64,000 nt of DNA from positions 1,647,059 to 1,711,058 of the forward strand of contig NW_025064886.1 of assembly GCF_019112545.1 (NCBI RefSeq), read 5' to 3'. The notes under the pieces are model-generated. The model was not told the DNA's origin. It ran no database searches and was given only the letters and a program-made list of their open reading frames with translations. The position numbers and the translations under genes are program-made. Source of the stretch: Guyanagaster necrorhizus (Eukaryota > Basidiomycota > Agaricomycetes > Agaricales > Physalacriaceae). Every line of letters starts with the position of its first letter. Position 1 is the first letter of the stretch. Positions 10,212-22,181 of the stretch are shown here, piece after piece.

Positions 10212-11991
10212 GTGTAAAATTGCAAAAATTGAAAATACATGAACTGCATTCTAGTCCAGTAAGCATGTAACTGAGAATAGGATAAGAGCATATAGAAACC
10301 TAGCTATCATAAAGCTAAACTGAAGCAACAATGAGCAGAGTGCATAGTCTAGTAGCAGACTAATATCAGAGGGGTTAGACTGCATGTGAGGTCTCAGCAC
10401 TTGGCTCTAAATATGCCAATACCATTATAAGAGAATATGCTAAAAATAGAAAGAATACAATTGAAATATGATCAGCAATCCTGATCACACTGATCAAAGA
10501 TACACAGCTATTGATGCACTGATAGAATATGCTTTAGAACAGAGAACTGAGACTCAAAGAAAGATATCTGAATAACTGGATGTTGAATAGAAAAATAAAA
10601 TAATGGCAACAAAGGAATAGATAGAGAAATACTACTCTCAGAGATGAATAGCATATATACTGCTCAGAGACTTGCATATGTACCTATGGTGCCTTAGCAT
10701 GCATAACACAGTGAGAGACTTTGCATTATACTGAGGTATGATATATACATACCTATTGGATGGATTAATTGATGCATATCAGGCTAAAAGCAATGCATTT
10801 TGTGAGCTGAATAGAATGTCAAAACACTGAAAAAGAGAATATAATCATTATGGCAGACTCCAGACATAGGAGATAACTCCAGGGGTCTGAAACAGTTTAC
10901 CACTGTCAGAGATGTGTCACTGGGAAAATAAGAAAGTGAGCAGATCTGGCTAGACCAGCTAGCTGATGTCAGCTAGCAAGGAAACAACAGGCAATTCTAG
11001 CTCAAAAGAGAATAAGCATAGCAACTGTGATATGCATGTGAATAATACCTGTGGGGTCCAGCACAGAGTCTCATGCTTTGAAGATACCATAGTAGGATTG
11101 TATTAGTAAGTACCACAGTAGAGTATTTAAATACTATATTGTATGAATAGAAAAGAAAGTTTTCTGACCTCCCACAGTTGTGGTGTATTAGATACAGAAA
11201 GCCTTGCACTCTAGCTCTGGGTTTATATTTGTAACTTTGGGTGAGAGAATAAACTTATTATTGAATATCATTGAGAGAGCTTTGAGAACTGAGTGAGGCA
11301 TCAAAGCTTGCAAAGGATTTGAGCCTGGTTTGATAAGAGGTTTTAGATTGCACTCTAACCTGAGAATAAGAGAGCAGTGTCTGAAGGGCACCATCTTGAG
11401 TTTTTGAGGTATTTGTGATGTGCAGCACTACAGATAGCAGAGATTCAAACCCTTTGGCCTGTGGACAGGGTTTTATTGTGATTTGTGTCTCTGGATTGCA
11501 TAGGTTTGAATCCTATGAGTCTACAATCAGTTTGACAACTTGTGAACAGAGATCTGTGCTCTTTGGCACTTATAGATGTGTTTTGTGATTGGTTTTTGCT
11601 TAGAGCACAAAGCTTTGAGTTGTGTATTGTGTGTGTTAGGAATTTTGAGTTGATCTGAGCTATGCTTAGGACCTTTTGAGAGTTTTGTGAGAGTGTTTTG
11701 ACATATTGTATTGAGCTGCAGTATTCTTTGCCTTGAAGCCCAGCAACACCTGTTATCATCTCTTGTTTTGATAAAATGAAAAGCTTTGAGACTTAAAGAG
11801 ATCTAGGACTGTTGTACACATACTATTGCTGTTCACATGCTATGGATTCATTGAAGAAGAAAATTATATTTGTTGATTACTACTTTTATCACATTATAAT
11901 CCTTTCATGAACTAAGAGTTTTATGTGTTTGTTAGTGTGAGTGTGATCAGTGAATAGTACTCTGCTGTATCTGTTTTCATCTTGCACACAC
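10212..11991 (+). repeat. Unclassified dispersed repeat, copy 2 (apparently complete, 1.78 kb)
   Basis: It interrupts TE3 gag. The flanks TCAGAT (10,206-10,211) and TCAGAT (11,992-11,997) may be a 6-bp target duplication. The ends are weakly inverted: GTGTAAAATTGC at the start and GCAAGATG-like sequence reading inward from the right end. The right 700 bp equal copy 1 at the window's left edge. The left 1 kb shows no recognised coding sequence in any frame. It could be a degraded DNA transposon or a non-autonomous element; the class is not settled. Confidence 0.7.
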
Positions 11992-14235
11992 TCAGATTCT
12001 CTTCAATGGACTTTATGCAGACACTCTCAGCTCCTCATTCCAGGAGCCGAGTATCAGAACAACTATAACAGACCCTTGGACTGGGCCTGCAGAAACTGTC
12101 ACTGCCAGTGAGATGGCATGATGAGACATACATCTCTTTTCACCTGCTAAAAGCAACACCATCTGAGATCCTATTCCCTCAGATGTCAGCTCCATTCTCA
12201 GAGCCTATAGACTCTGACTCTCTCCTTCTATCTGAGTCAGTGAACAAGCTCTCTGATGATTTCTATAAAGCAATATCACCATTCTTTTCTTCAATCTCTA
12301 GTTTTACAGAAACTTCTGCCAGTATCACTATAAGCTGGAGGAAGATAGAGAGTGAAGTAGCAGCAGTGAAGAGGGCCCCAAAGTCAGAACCTATTGACTT
12401 TGAGTAGAGTCTCCTTCTACAGCTGGACTCAGTACCACCTGAGATGAAGAGCAGCTCTCTAGTGATATTGAGACCCCATGCTCTGTCCATCTTTGACTGG
12501 CACACCAACTACTCCACTGAGGAGAGCAAGAAGAGCAAAGAGGCTGAAATAGATAAGAAGGACAAGGAGGTGGAGATATCTTATCAGTGAGGAGACTGAA
12601 AGCATGCAAGTGATATAGTGAATAAAGAAACATTGGAAGAGGAGATATAGCATGAGTGGAAAAAAGAATACTTATGACTATACTGAGAAAGGATAGTCAC
12701 ACTTACTTAGAACATCACTTAGAAGATGACACCCATGAGATAGGACTATATGATAGCAGATGGAGTGGAAAAAATTGACATTTTACAGTATGCTGCCATC
12801 AAAAAGGCAATTTTTATGTATAACAGGATGCACCCTGGAGACCTGCTAACTAGTCTGCTGGAATACTAGTTAAGGTTTAAACTTCAGCTAATGCTAAATA
12901 CTCTCCTCTCCTCTTATCACTCTGAAACAAGCTGCCTATATAGCACTATCTATTTACAGCACTAGCACTCAGCCCATTCAGCTGACACCTCAACCCATAG
13001 AACAGCTGACTAGATTCCAAAATCCTTAGACCAGCCTGGAAAGCCAACTTCTTGGCAGACAGCCTCCAGCTGATGAAGCCAGCATCAGCAAGGCCTCTGA
13101 GAGGAATGACTCAGAAGCTGTCAAACTTAGCTTCACTGTTTGAAATGAGCATATTATACACAAAAAAGTAGGGCTAACCAGAAGTCTGATCACTGATGAT
13201 AATTTTTTCCATTCATTCTCAGGACTACTCACTAAATAGTGATAGCTGCTGTCTGATCAATTCCTGAATCTGATGGAGGTCACTGCTCTAGGATGTTGCC
13301 TTTATTCAATGCAAATCTGATCTACTCTGGAAGCCAAGACTATTCAAAGAAGTCTCTGATGATATCAACTGGTTCCTAATTGACTGCAAACAATACTTCA
13401 AGGTATATTCAGCATATCTCACTGTCAACATCTATTGAGTATTGTTTGCTATATTTTACTTTAAAGACAAAGCCAAAACTTAGTGGATCCTCATCTTCTT
13501 TGACTTTTACTCCACCACTAGGCAGCATCATTGACTGCCATTCTGGCTGGTGTTCAAACAAATGGTCTGCAACAAATTCACTGGTTCTGCAGTTTAGGAG
13601 GTACACAAAAACAAGATAAAGGAACTATAAATGAGAGATAAGATAGCAAATGAGTACTTCAATGAGCTGGAGCACCTTGGTAAGATTGCTAGAATACAGA
13701 ACAATATGGGTGATAATAGAAGGATAGTTGAGATGCTCAAGAAGAGGGCATCTCTCTCCTATATTAAGATGATTTCAGATATAAATGTCAATATTCCAAA
13801 AGAGTATAACACATAGAAGGAATGCATTACAGAGATGAACAAGGAGCAACAGTGATAGAAGGTGGAGAATACCAATCTGTAGAGCAACTGAAAACTAAAC
13901 TATCCAGCAAACAACATAAAGTCCATCAGTAATACTCACACTGCCAAAATCAATACCTCCTCCTCCATTGCCCTGACTTATAGTACTCAGAAAACAGGTA
14001 CTGGCACTACTTACACTGAAAGTGGGAAGACAATGGATATAGACCACCTTAAGAAGAAGAAAAAGTGTTTTATCTGCAGACAGAAAGAGCACTTATCATA
14101 GAATTTCCTGAAGAAGTGCATAAGGAAGAACATTCAGATGCAGATTGCTGAACTGCAGAAAGAGGCTGATGGACTTGAAGAATTAGGCAAGGACACAAAG
14201 GTGAAAGAGGTAAAAGACAGGGCTGATGAGTGAAT
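11992..14235 (+). pseudogene. TE3 gag, C-terminal part
   Basis: This continues the gag of TE3. Readable blocks lie at 12,108-12,410, 13,631-13,816 (gag domain with EYFNELEHLGKI and DNRRIVEMLKK) and about 14,040-14,235. The zinc knuckle near 14,065-14,110 reads CFICRQKEHL and has lost its last cysteine context. Stops often sit where TE2 or TE5 has Trp, for example at 13,815. It corresponds block by block to TE5 gag at 30,040-32,275. Confidence 0.7.
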
Positions 14236-16870
14236 GATCCCACTTGGTCAGCTGAAGAACTTAGTGGTGTGTCTCACATAGCTGCTAGACAGACTTATAT
14301 ACTATCTTTAGTTACCAATATCTATGTGCATTCAAATATACCTCTGTCTACCACTACACTGAGTACACCACAAGGATCAACCAAATAAAAAACTCAACTG
14401 CTCATAGACTAAACAGAGAGAGTGATCTTTACTGGCTGACTAAAATTCTTTGACACTGAATGGACTTAGCATGCCATCAAGAATGCAAAGACTGAAAAAG
14501 AAGCCAGGGTAGTACTCAAAAATTAGGTACACTAGACTAGAACTGAAAAAGTGATTAATGAGATGGTAGAGAGAATGAAGAAGGCTGAGAGATGTCAAGC
14601 ACTAAAATAGCTTGACAAACTCCAGAGATCAAAAAAATACATCAGATAATAAAAAACCTCTGGACAAGACTTGACCATCAGGGCTCAGGTCAAAACACTC
14701 ACTTTCTGAACAATATATGCAGTAACAGCTCTGATTGACAGTGGCTATACTAGCAGTTTAATCAACTATGCTTTTGTCAATAAGCACAACCTGCTGATGT
14801 GAGCTATAGCAGTCTCTATTCTCATCTATAATGCAGATGAAACAAAGAACTAAGCTGGCTTGATAACTGAATTTGTCAAACTCTGGTTAACCATAGGAGA
14901 CCACTTGAAACAGATTGACTTGGCTATTACTGATCTCAGAACTAAAAAGATATTTCTTGGTCATAACTGGTTGATACAATATAACCCTCTGATTAACTAG
15001 AAAACTGGATGAATTACCTTTGCATGGTGTCAATGCCACAAAAGCTCCTTTGAATTATCAGATAAAGATCCCAAGAATTGATGGGACAAAGAAATAGAGG
15101 ATGGTGAGACTATTCTCACTGTCAATATAAAACAAGCTATGCAGGTTCAGATGATGCACCATGCCAATGACTTGGCAGCCAAGGCCAATGCAGAGAAGAA
15201 GGAGAAGATGTTTGAAGAAATGATATCTGGATGGGCCTAAGACTACTACAACCTCTTCAGCAAAGAAAGCTTCAATAAACTACTAGAGCTCAAGCTGTGA
15301 GATCATGCAATTGAACTAATCCTGAATACAAACACCAATCTCAATTGTAAAACATATCTGCTCAGCTATCCAGAGCAGCAGAAACTCAATAAGTTCCTAG
15401 AAAAAAACCTCTTCAGCAGATGTATTTGGCCCTTGAAGTCTCCTATAGCATTCTCTTTTTTCTTTATAAAAAAGAAGGATGGGAAACTTTTACCTATATA
15501 GGATTATCAAAAGCTAAACAAGATAACAATTAAGAATCATTACCCTCTTCTATTGATCTCAGAGCTGATGGACAAATTGCAGAAGGCATATTACTACACT
15601 AAATTAGGTGTAAGGTGGGGGTATAACAACATCAGGATCAAGGAGAGCAATAAGTGGAAGGCAGCATTTCATATCAATTAAGAGCTCTTTGAGCCAACTA
15701 TCATGTTTTTTGGTCTGACTAACTCACCAGTGACTTTCCAGTGGATGATGAATGACATCTTCAAGAATCTCATCACTATCAGAAAAGTCACAATATATCT
15801 CAACAACATTCTCATAGGAGTCACAGAATGGCCAGTACTAATAAAGAAGAAGAAGCTGTAGTTATTCTTAGGGTTCATCAATTTCTATCAATGATTCATT
15901 CAGAACTACAGTAAAATCATCCAATCTATAACTCAGTTGACAGACAATGCACTCTGGATATAGAGACTATCACAGCAGAATGCTTTTGATAATCTGAAAT
16001 GACAACTTGCTGAAGATATAATATTGAGAATTCCAATGATAGAGAGACACTTCCAAGTAGAAGCTGACTTGAGTGAAGAAGCTATTAGCATGGTCCTATC
16101 TCAAGAATAGGAGGAGAAGTGATACTCAGTGGCATTCCTATCAAAGGTGCTAACTGTAACTAAGCACAACTATGAGATCTATGACAAGGAGCTTTTAGCT
16201 ATCATAGTAGCCCTCACTGAATGGTGACATTATTTGATCAGTGCTGTTCAGATCTTTAAGATCTGAATCAATCATTAAAATCTTTGATACTTTCAGCTTC
16301 CACAAAAGCTCAACTGATAACAGGTCCACTGGATGATGGAACTATCTGAATACCAGTATACACTACACTATAAGGCTGGAGCAGCAAATGAAAAGGCTGA
16401 TCTCCTGAGCCAATCAGCAGATCATGATCAGAGAGAAGACAATAATAGAGTGGTATTGTTAAAACTAGAATATTTTCAGATGATGATTATGCTGACAGAA
16501 GAGAAGATTCATCAGTGAATCAAGAGCACAATATGAAATACTAGCTAATGGCATCAGTAAGTAGTTCTATTACTCAGCCATGAATAGAGAATGACAAAGA
16601 AGAACAGATTGATCTGATATAATAGGCAGATCTACATCTTATATGACCACTAGCTTTATAGCAAGATCATCACCACCTGTTATGATCATGTGACCACTGG
16701 ACATCCAGGCATCACAAAGACCAAAGAGCTCATTTTACAAGAATATTAGTGGCCAAAAATAAGACAAGATGTGGAGAAGTATATAGAAGAATGTGAAACA
16801 TGTCAGTGGATAAAGACATCAACTCAATTATATGCAGCATCACTCTATTTAAATGAGATCTCACAGGCAT
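14236..16870 (+). pseudogene. TE3 pol: protease, RT, RNase H, integrase zinc domain
   Basis: The protease block LIDSGYTSSLIN is near 14,735. RT runs from about 15,300 with FFFIKKKDGK (15,460) and IYLNNILIG (15,790) in place of YLDD. About 190 bp present in TE5 (33,880-34,060) is absent at about 15,815. RNase H follows from about 16,060, with YQYTLHYKAGAANEKADLLS (16,350). The integrase zinc-binding region (16,640-16,830) holds H..H and the CxxC remnant CETCQ. The frame is cut by TE4 at 16,875/16,876 and resumes at 20,615. Confidence 0.75.
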
Positions 16871-16875
16871 CTTAA
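16871..16875. other. Target site duplication of TE4, left copy
   Basis: CTTAA here and CTTAG at 20,615-20,619 flank TE4 and differ by one transition. Removing TE4 and one copy restores the integrase text of TE3 when aligned with TE5 at about 35,090. Confidence 0.65.
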
Positions 16876-17336
16876 TATTAAGTCCAAGTCACATGTGATT
16901 ATTAGTATGTGATAAACTAATGTCACTTCACATTCCAGTGTTCTGTCAGAGTTCACTTGATGTGCTGATTGATCATATGCTTCAAGATCATTACTGATTG
17001 GCTTGAGAATGAAGTAGTATGAAGATAGACTTTAGCTTGAAGCTGGAGTTATACCAGTGAGAGCTGTCCTACTTATATATTACAAGTTTTAGTTGATATA
17101 AATAATGCTATCTATTGTATCTGTCCTTGCTGTTGTGCCTATTGTTTTTGGATGTCATTACTGTCTACAAAAGAGTGATTATATATTGTTGAATGTTATT
17201 GCTGTGTCAAAAGATAATGACCAATCCAGCTTGTTGTGCTGACTAAGCTGGTTCCATGGTTTTAAGCACTGGTCTAAGTGCTCTGACTAAGTATAAATAG
17301 GGGTCAAGATAGAAAAAGAATGAAAAAATCATAACA
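16876..17336 (-). repeat. TE4 3' LTR (461 bp)
   Basis: On the minus strand it starts TGTTATGATTTTTTC and ends TTAATA. It carries AGCTTCAAGCTAA (plus-strand 17,032-17,044). A purine-rich tract (TCAAGGAGAGGATAA on the minus strand) precedes it, as expected for the plus-strand primer of a 3' LTR. Confidence 0.82.
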
Positions 17337-18985
17337 TTATCCTCTCCTTGAGACCATCATTCCAATAACTCAATTCAGAGATAATTCATAGTCCTATATT
17401 GCATTGTTAGCCATCATTTATTTTTTATTTATCTATTAGTTAGATTCAGGGCTATAGCTCTTTCAACTAATGAGGTAATCCACTATAGTTATAGTGCTGC
17501 TATCATGTGCTCACACTTTGTGAAGTTTATAGTTTAATATTTAATTGATTTCATAATGTTCCTTATTGTTGATTAAGTCTAGTGGTAGTAGTGGTGGTCA
17601 TTCTTGATTTAAGAATATAGAAGTGATATACAGTGTGAGAAGGAATTTGTTAAAGACATTATGAACCCTTTAATTCATTGGAAAAAGGAGTTTATATGTG
17701 GAGATGCCAATTTTCACTAGCACCAAAAATGGGCCAGTGTGTTTGTCATTCAATTTTTGTTTTGGATGAGGAAAGTGCAGGTTTGTGGTGTCAAGCCACA
17801 CTTTGTTGTTGATGTTGTAGGTTTATAAGAGTGCATAATGTTTGTTATATTGTTTTTTTATAGTGTTGGCTGCTCTTTTAAGGATGGCATGGGTTTCAGC
17901 ATAGACTTTGGACATAGTGAGAGCAAAGTTGGAGAATGCAAGTATCATAGTATGCATTCACTTGGTGCAGAAGACATTCAGGTGTTAGTCATAGTTGATA
18001 AAAAATGGAGTTTTACCTATAGCAGAGTGGATCTGATTGTTGTGTTGAAAAGCAGCAAGTGCCAACCACTCAGCTCAGTCATCTTAGCAGTAGTTGATAA
18101 ACAACCACAAGTATTTTTCAATCTCTTAGTTGACTCTTTCCATCTATATCAGTTTGCAGATAATATACTATAGAGGCATTGCATCAGATGTTAAGAAGTC
18201 AATATAAGTCATTTAAGAATTTGGACACAAATTGGAGTTCTCAGTCTGAGATGATGATTTGAGGCATATCATACTTAGCATATACTTCATCCTAAAGGAT
18301 TTTGGTCTATCCTTCAGAAGTCAGTTCTGTCAAGCAGACAATTGGGATGATCACTTTTGAGAATCAATCAATAATGATAATGATAGCATCATATCCATTA
18401 TAGTCAGATAATTCAGTAATCATGTCAACTGAAATATGTGTTCATGATGCCTGTAGAACTTCATTTGGATGTAATAGTGCTGCTCATAGTTTTATAAAAG
18501 ACTTTTCCTATTGATATACTTTACACTCTTTTATATATTGTTCAATGTCTTGGCTGAATTTCAGCCATCAGTATTCTTGTAAGACTAATTCTTTAGTCTT
18601 CATGATCTCTGAATGACCTACAGTTGCATAGTCATAGCATATGGCAATGATCTCACCTCAGAGTGTTTGGTCCCTCAGGATGTAGATCCATCTATCATAA
18701 CAGATTATTCTCCCCTCCTTTATTATCTCTCTTTTATGATTTAACAATGGAGCCATATGTTGATCCCACTTCTTATTGTCTCTAATAGCACTTTTGATCC
18801 ACTCATGAATCTCTTTCTCTGTCAGTATGATCATAGTCCAGAAGTATGCAGATTTTAGCAGTATGACTCTCTTATTATCATCTCTCCCTTGGTCATGGTC
18901 TGCTCATCAACTGAGGAGATCAGCTTTCTTGTTTGCTACTCCAGGTTTATGATGCAGAGTATACAGATACTGAGAAAAAGTCATA
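17337..18985 (-). pseudogene. TE4 pol 3' part: RNase H end, integrase, chromodomain region
   Basis: The minus strand from 18,975 reads the RNase H end (YTLHHKPGVANKKADLLS), then the integrase zinc region (18,600-18,760), the core (18,170-18,480) and the C-terminal part towards 17,500. The frame 17,838-18,173 on the plus strand is only its antisense. It is highly degenerate. Confidence 0.7.
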
Positions 18986-18989
18986 TGAC

Positions 18990-20150
18990 TCTTTCTTCTA
19001 AGAAATGTCAGAAGTCTTAATCAGAGATGTAGACATTGAGTATGGAGTTGGTATGTGAGAGGAAAGTGTCAATGCTGACAATGCTGATAGCTCAGAGAGA
19101 GAGATTACCTTCTCTCCTTGCAGCTTTGCTGAGAGTGATAGGGCTGTATAGCCCTGTCCAGAGGTCTGTTTTAGTTGTTGCAGGGGTAGTAGACTCTCAG
19201 AAGAGAGAGCAGGACTGTTCTGTTCATAAATCAGAGACATAGAAGCTTGAGGTGCTCCACTCAGCAGCTTTGAGCTCTTGTTGTTATTGATAATACTGCA
19301 CATCATATAACTCATCATGAATTGTCTGTCATTGGACCTATTTGGCTTCTGCTCAGTCAAGGTCTCTAAGGACCTCCTTACTGGCTGCCTGGATTTTTTT
19401 AGTGATACAGTCTCTGGCATTATACTCAAGCTGGTCAGTGACCATTAGTCTCTATCATTCTCCTGAGACTTCTGACCCTGGATAGAGGTTGATGTACTTA
19501 GTTGGAGATTCACTGGACTTTGGAGTAGTATAAAGAGATCTGTGTCCAGAGTGCATGGGTGAAACAGATTGAGATCTTGGAGCCACTCCAATAGCATTAA
19601 GAGAGTCTCTAGCATGGTCTCTAATGCTGTATGCTGGAGAGAAGAGATTGTCAGAGATCTTGTCATCAAAGAAGTTGTCAGAAAGATTCTGATCCTCACA
19701 GTTTGGGACTGAAGAGAACCCTAGCAGGACTCATGAGTTTCTGAACTCTATAAGCTGATTGTTCTGTTGTCTTTCTGGTCATGGGAGGTATCTGTGTTCC
19801 TTTTCTTGTAGAGGGCTCTCCAAATCTGTTTCTCTAGGCTCAGCTTGGAGTATAGTTCTGATCATAGGCTGATAGAAGATTCAGAGAGAGACTGAGATGT
19901 CATAAAGGAGGTCAGAGGTGACATTTTATAAGATTTGTCAGATATTCTAAAATTCTTAATAGTATCTACTGCTCAGGCAGTGATTGATTAGCATTCTTGG
20001 CACAGCTAAATGATCACTAATAATCTTAACAATGTTCCAATGATGGATGTGAGAAATTCAAAGAACTCATGATCAAAGTTTGGGGATTTAGAGTTAATAA
20101 ATGATATTCAGTTTCCTCCATACTATAGTGTATAAGGAAAGAGAAGTAGA
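18990..20150 (-). pseudogene. TE4 gag N-terminal part
   Basis: Minus-strand blocks at 19,445-19,699 and 18,998-19,429 match the Ser-rich N-terminal gag of TE2, TE3 and TE5. At about 18,985 the text jumps to RNase H, marking an internal deletion. The intervening domains present in TE5 (about 30,100-34,550) are absent. Confidence 0.65.
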
Positions 20151-20164
20151 AGCTTCAAGCTAAT

Positions 20165-20614
20165 TATTAAGCCTAAGTTACATGTGATTGTTAGCATGTG
20201 ATAAACTGACATCACTTTGCATTCAAGTGTTCTATCAGAGTTCACTTGATGTGCTGATTGATCATATGCTTCAAGGCTATTACTGATTAGCTTAAGAATG
20301 CAGTGGTATGAAGAGAAACTTTAGCTTGAAGCTGGAGTTATACCAGCAAGAGCTGTCCTACTTATATACTACAAGTCTTGGTTGATATAAATAATGCTAT
20401 CTATTGTATCTGTCTTTGCTGTTGTGCCTATTGTCCTTGGGCATTATTACTGTCTACAAAAGAGTGATTGTGCATTATTAAATATCATTGCTGTATGACT
20501 GATCTGACTTGTTGTACTGACTAAGCCAGTCCCATAGTTTTAAGCACTAGTCTAGATGCTCTGACTAAGCATAAATAGGGGTCAAAGTAGAAAAAAAATA
20601 GAAAAATCATAACA
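20165..20614 (-). repeat. TE4 5' LTR (450 bp) with self-primer pair
   Basis: On the minus strand it ends TTAATA at 20,165 and is followed by TTAGCTTGAAGCT (plus-strand AGCTTCAAGCTAA, 20,151-20,163). The LTR itself contains AGCTTCAAGCTAA on the minus strand (plus-strand 20,321-20,333). The two are a perfect 13-nt complement. Confidence 0.83.
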
Positions 20615-21726
20615 CTTAGACTTATATCTCTGTTGATATGATTACCAGCCTCTTAGACTGCAATAGCTATAATACAATCATTATAATCATCAATCAGTTC
20701 TCTAAAACCATCATCCTAATTGCATGCTCAACAGAATTATCATTGGAAGAATGAGTGAAGATTCTTTATGATAAAGTCTATATGAAATATAGTATGCTAC
20801 AAGTCATCATTTCTGACCAAGATCTCTAATTCATGTTGAAGTTTCTCAATAACCTACACCAACTTCTAAATATCTGCAGCAATGCTTCAATGGTATACTA
20901 TTCTCAGACTAACAGTCAGATAAAGTGGGTGAAATAGGAGATCAAAAAGTATCTTCACATGTTTATTAATTATCAATAGAATAACTGAGTTGGATGGCTC
21001 ACATTAGCTGCATTTCAGCATAACAACTGCATATACTCTGCCACTAGAAAAACATCATTCTTTATTAATTATAGCTGACATCCTAATATTATATACATAA
21101 AATAACAGCATACTACAATGCCCACCTCCTCAGATTTTGCCACAACTATAGCTAAAATCTATGATGAAACTCATATTACCCTTAAAAAGACTGCTATATT
21201 CATAAAAGTGCAATATGACAAACACTGTCATACTATATATCAGTACTTCATAAATGATAAGGTTTGGCTTAACATGTTCAACCTTTATCTCTCATATCTA
21301 AAACAGAAGTTAGCCAATAAATAGACTGATCCATTCTCTATCATCACTAAGATCAGCTTATCAGCCTATAAACTCCATCTTTCTGCTGGCTGGCACATTC
21401 ATGACATCTTCAGTAAAACTCTTCTCATATCATATATTGCTTTCATCTTTTCTAATCAAGAGTGACCTCTGGCATCTGAATCTATCCTAATTGATAACAA
21501 AGAACATTATGAAGTTGACCAAATCCTCAATTATCATCTCCACAAGATCTGCATCTATGGTAGAAGATCAAGAACAACAGTTGACTATTTGATTAGTTGG
21601 AAGGGCTATAATTCTGAATCTAACCAATGGGTCAATGAACAACATATAAATGCCACTGATACCATATATGACTATAAACTCTCTCTAAATTGATCTATTA
21701 GGATGATAGTTTTAAGGAGAGGATAA
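20615..21726 (+). pseudogene. TE3 integrase core and chromodomain
   Basis: Resumes TE3 after TE4. The integrase core begins ISVDMIT (first catalytic Asp kept, about 20,632) and later reads VIISDQDL. A readable block at 21,118-21,324 is the integrase C-terminal part. A chromodomain is at about 21,570-21,690 with YLISWKGYNSESNQWV. Chromodomains at the integrase end define the chromovirus branch of Ty3/gypsy and steer integration to modified chromatin. A purine tract (21,714-21,724) precedes the LTR. Confidence 0.78.
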
Positions 21727-22181
21727 TATTATGATTTTTTTTTCTTTCTTGATTAACCTCTATTTTTGCTTAGTCAGAGCACTTAAGATTAGCACTTAAG
21801 ACTATGAGACAGGCTTAGTCATCATAATAGGCCAAGTCAGCCATTGTCCTCTAACAGCAATATCACTTCTTAACAATAAACAATACTCTTTTGTAGATAG
21901 TAATGATGCTCAAGGATAATAAGCACTATAGCATAGAAATGCACAATTAGTAGATATATATTTAACTCAGACTCAAACAGTATATAAGTAGTGTAGCTCT
22001 CATTGTATATCCTCAGCTTTAAGCTAAAGTTTATCCTCACTATTCTACCTTGAGCTGACTTGTATTGATCTTGAGACATAATATCATATGAGCACATATA
22101 GTGAACTTAGGCATGACTGTACAAACTCAATACAGCATCTATTTATCATGTGTTTAGATCATATGTCACTTAGGCTTAACA
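21727..22181 (+). repeat. TE3 3' LTR (455 bp)
   Basis: Partner of 8850-9305. It starts TATTATGATTTTT, ends CTTAACA, and is followed by the duplication TGTCT (22,182-22,186). Confidence 0.88.

Larger units (their letters stand above)
16876..20614 (-). mobile_element. TE4: internally deleted Ty3/gypsy element nested in TE3
   Basis: This minus-strand element has its 3' LTR at 16,876-17,336 and its 5' LTR at 20,165-20,614. Between them, minus-strand gag N-terminus (18,990-20,150) runs straight into RNase H, integrase and chromodomain region (17,337-18,985). The rest of gag, protease and RT is missing, so it could not move without help even before it decayed. Confidence 0.82.
8850..22181 (+). mobile_element. 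TE3: Ty3/gypsy element nested in TE2
   Basis: It has a 5' LTR at 8850-9305 and a 3' LTR at 21,727-22,181, flanked by TGTCT. The body carries gag (about 9360-10,211 and 11,992-14,235), protease, RT, RNase H and integrase zinc domain (14,236-16,870), and integrase core plus chromodomain (20,615-21,726). It is itself split by the unclassified repeat in gag and by TE4 in integrase. About 190 bp of RT is missing near 15,815, and the RT motif reads YLNN. It is inactive. Confidence 0.85.

Noticed and set aside
17838..18173. Plus-strand open frame of 111 codons
   Set aside because: Antisense shadow of the degenerate TE4 integrase region on the minus strand.
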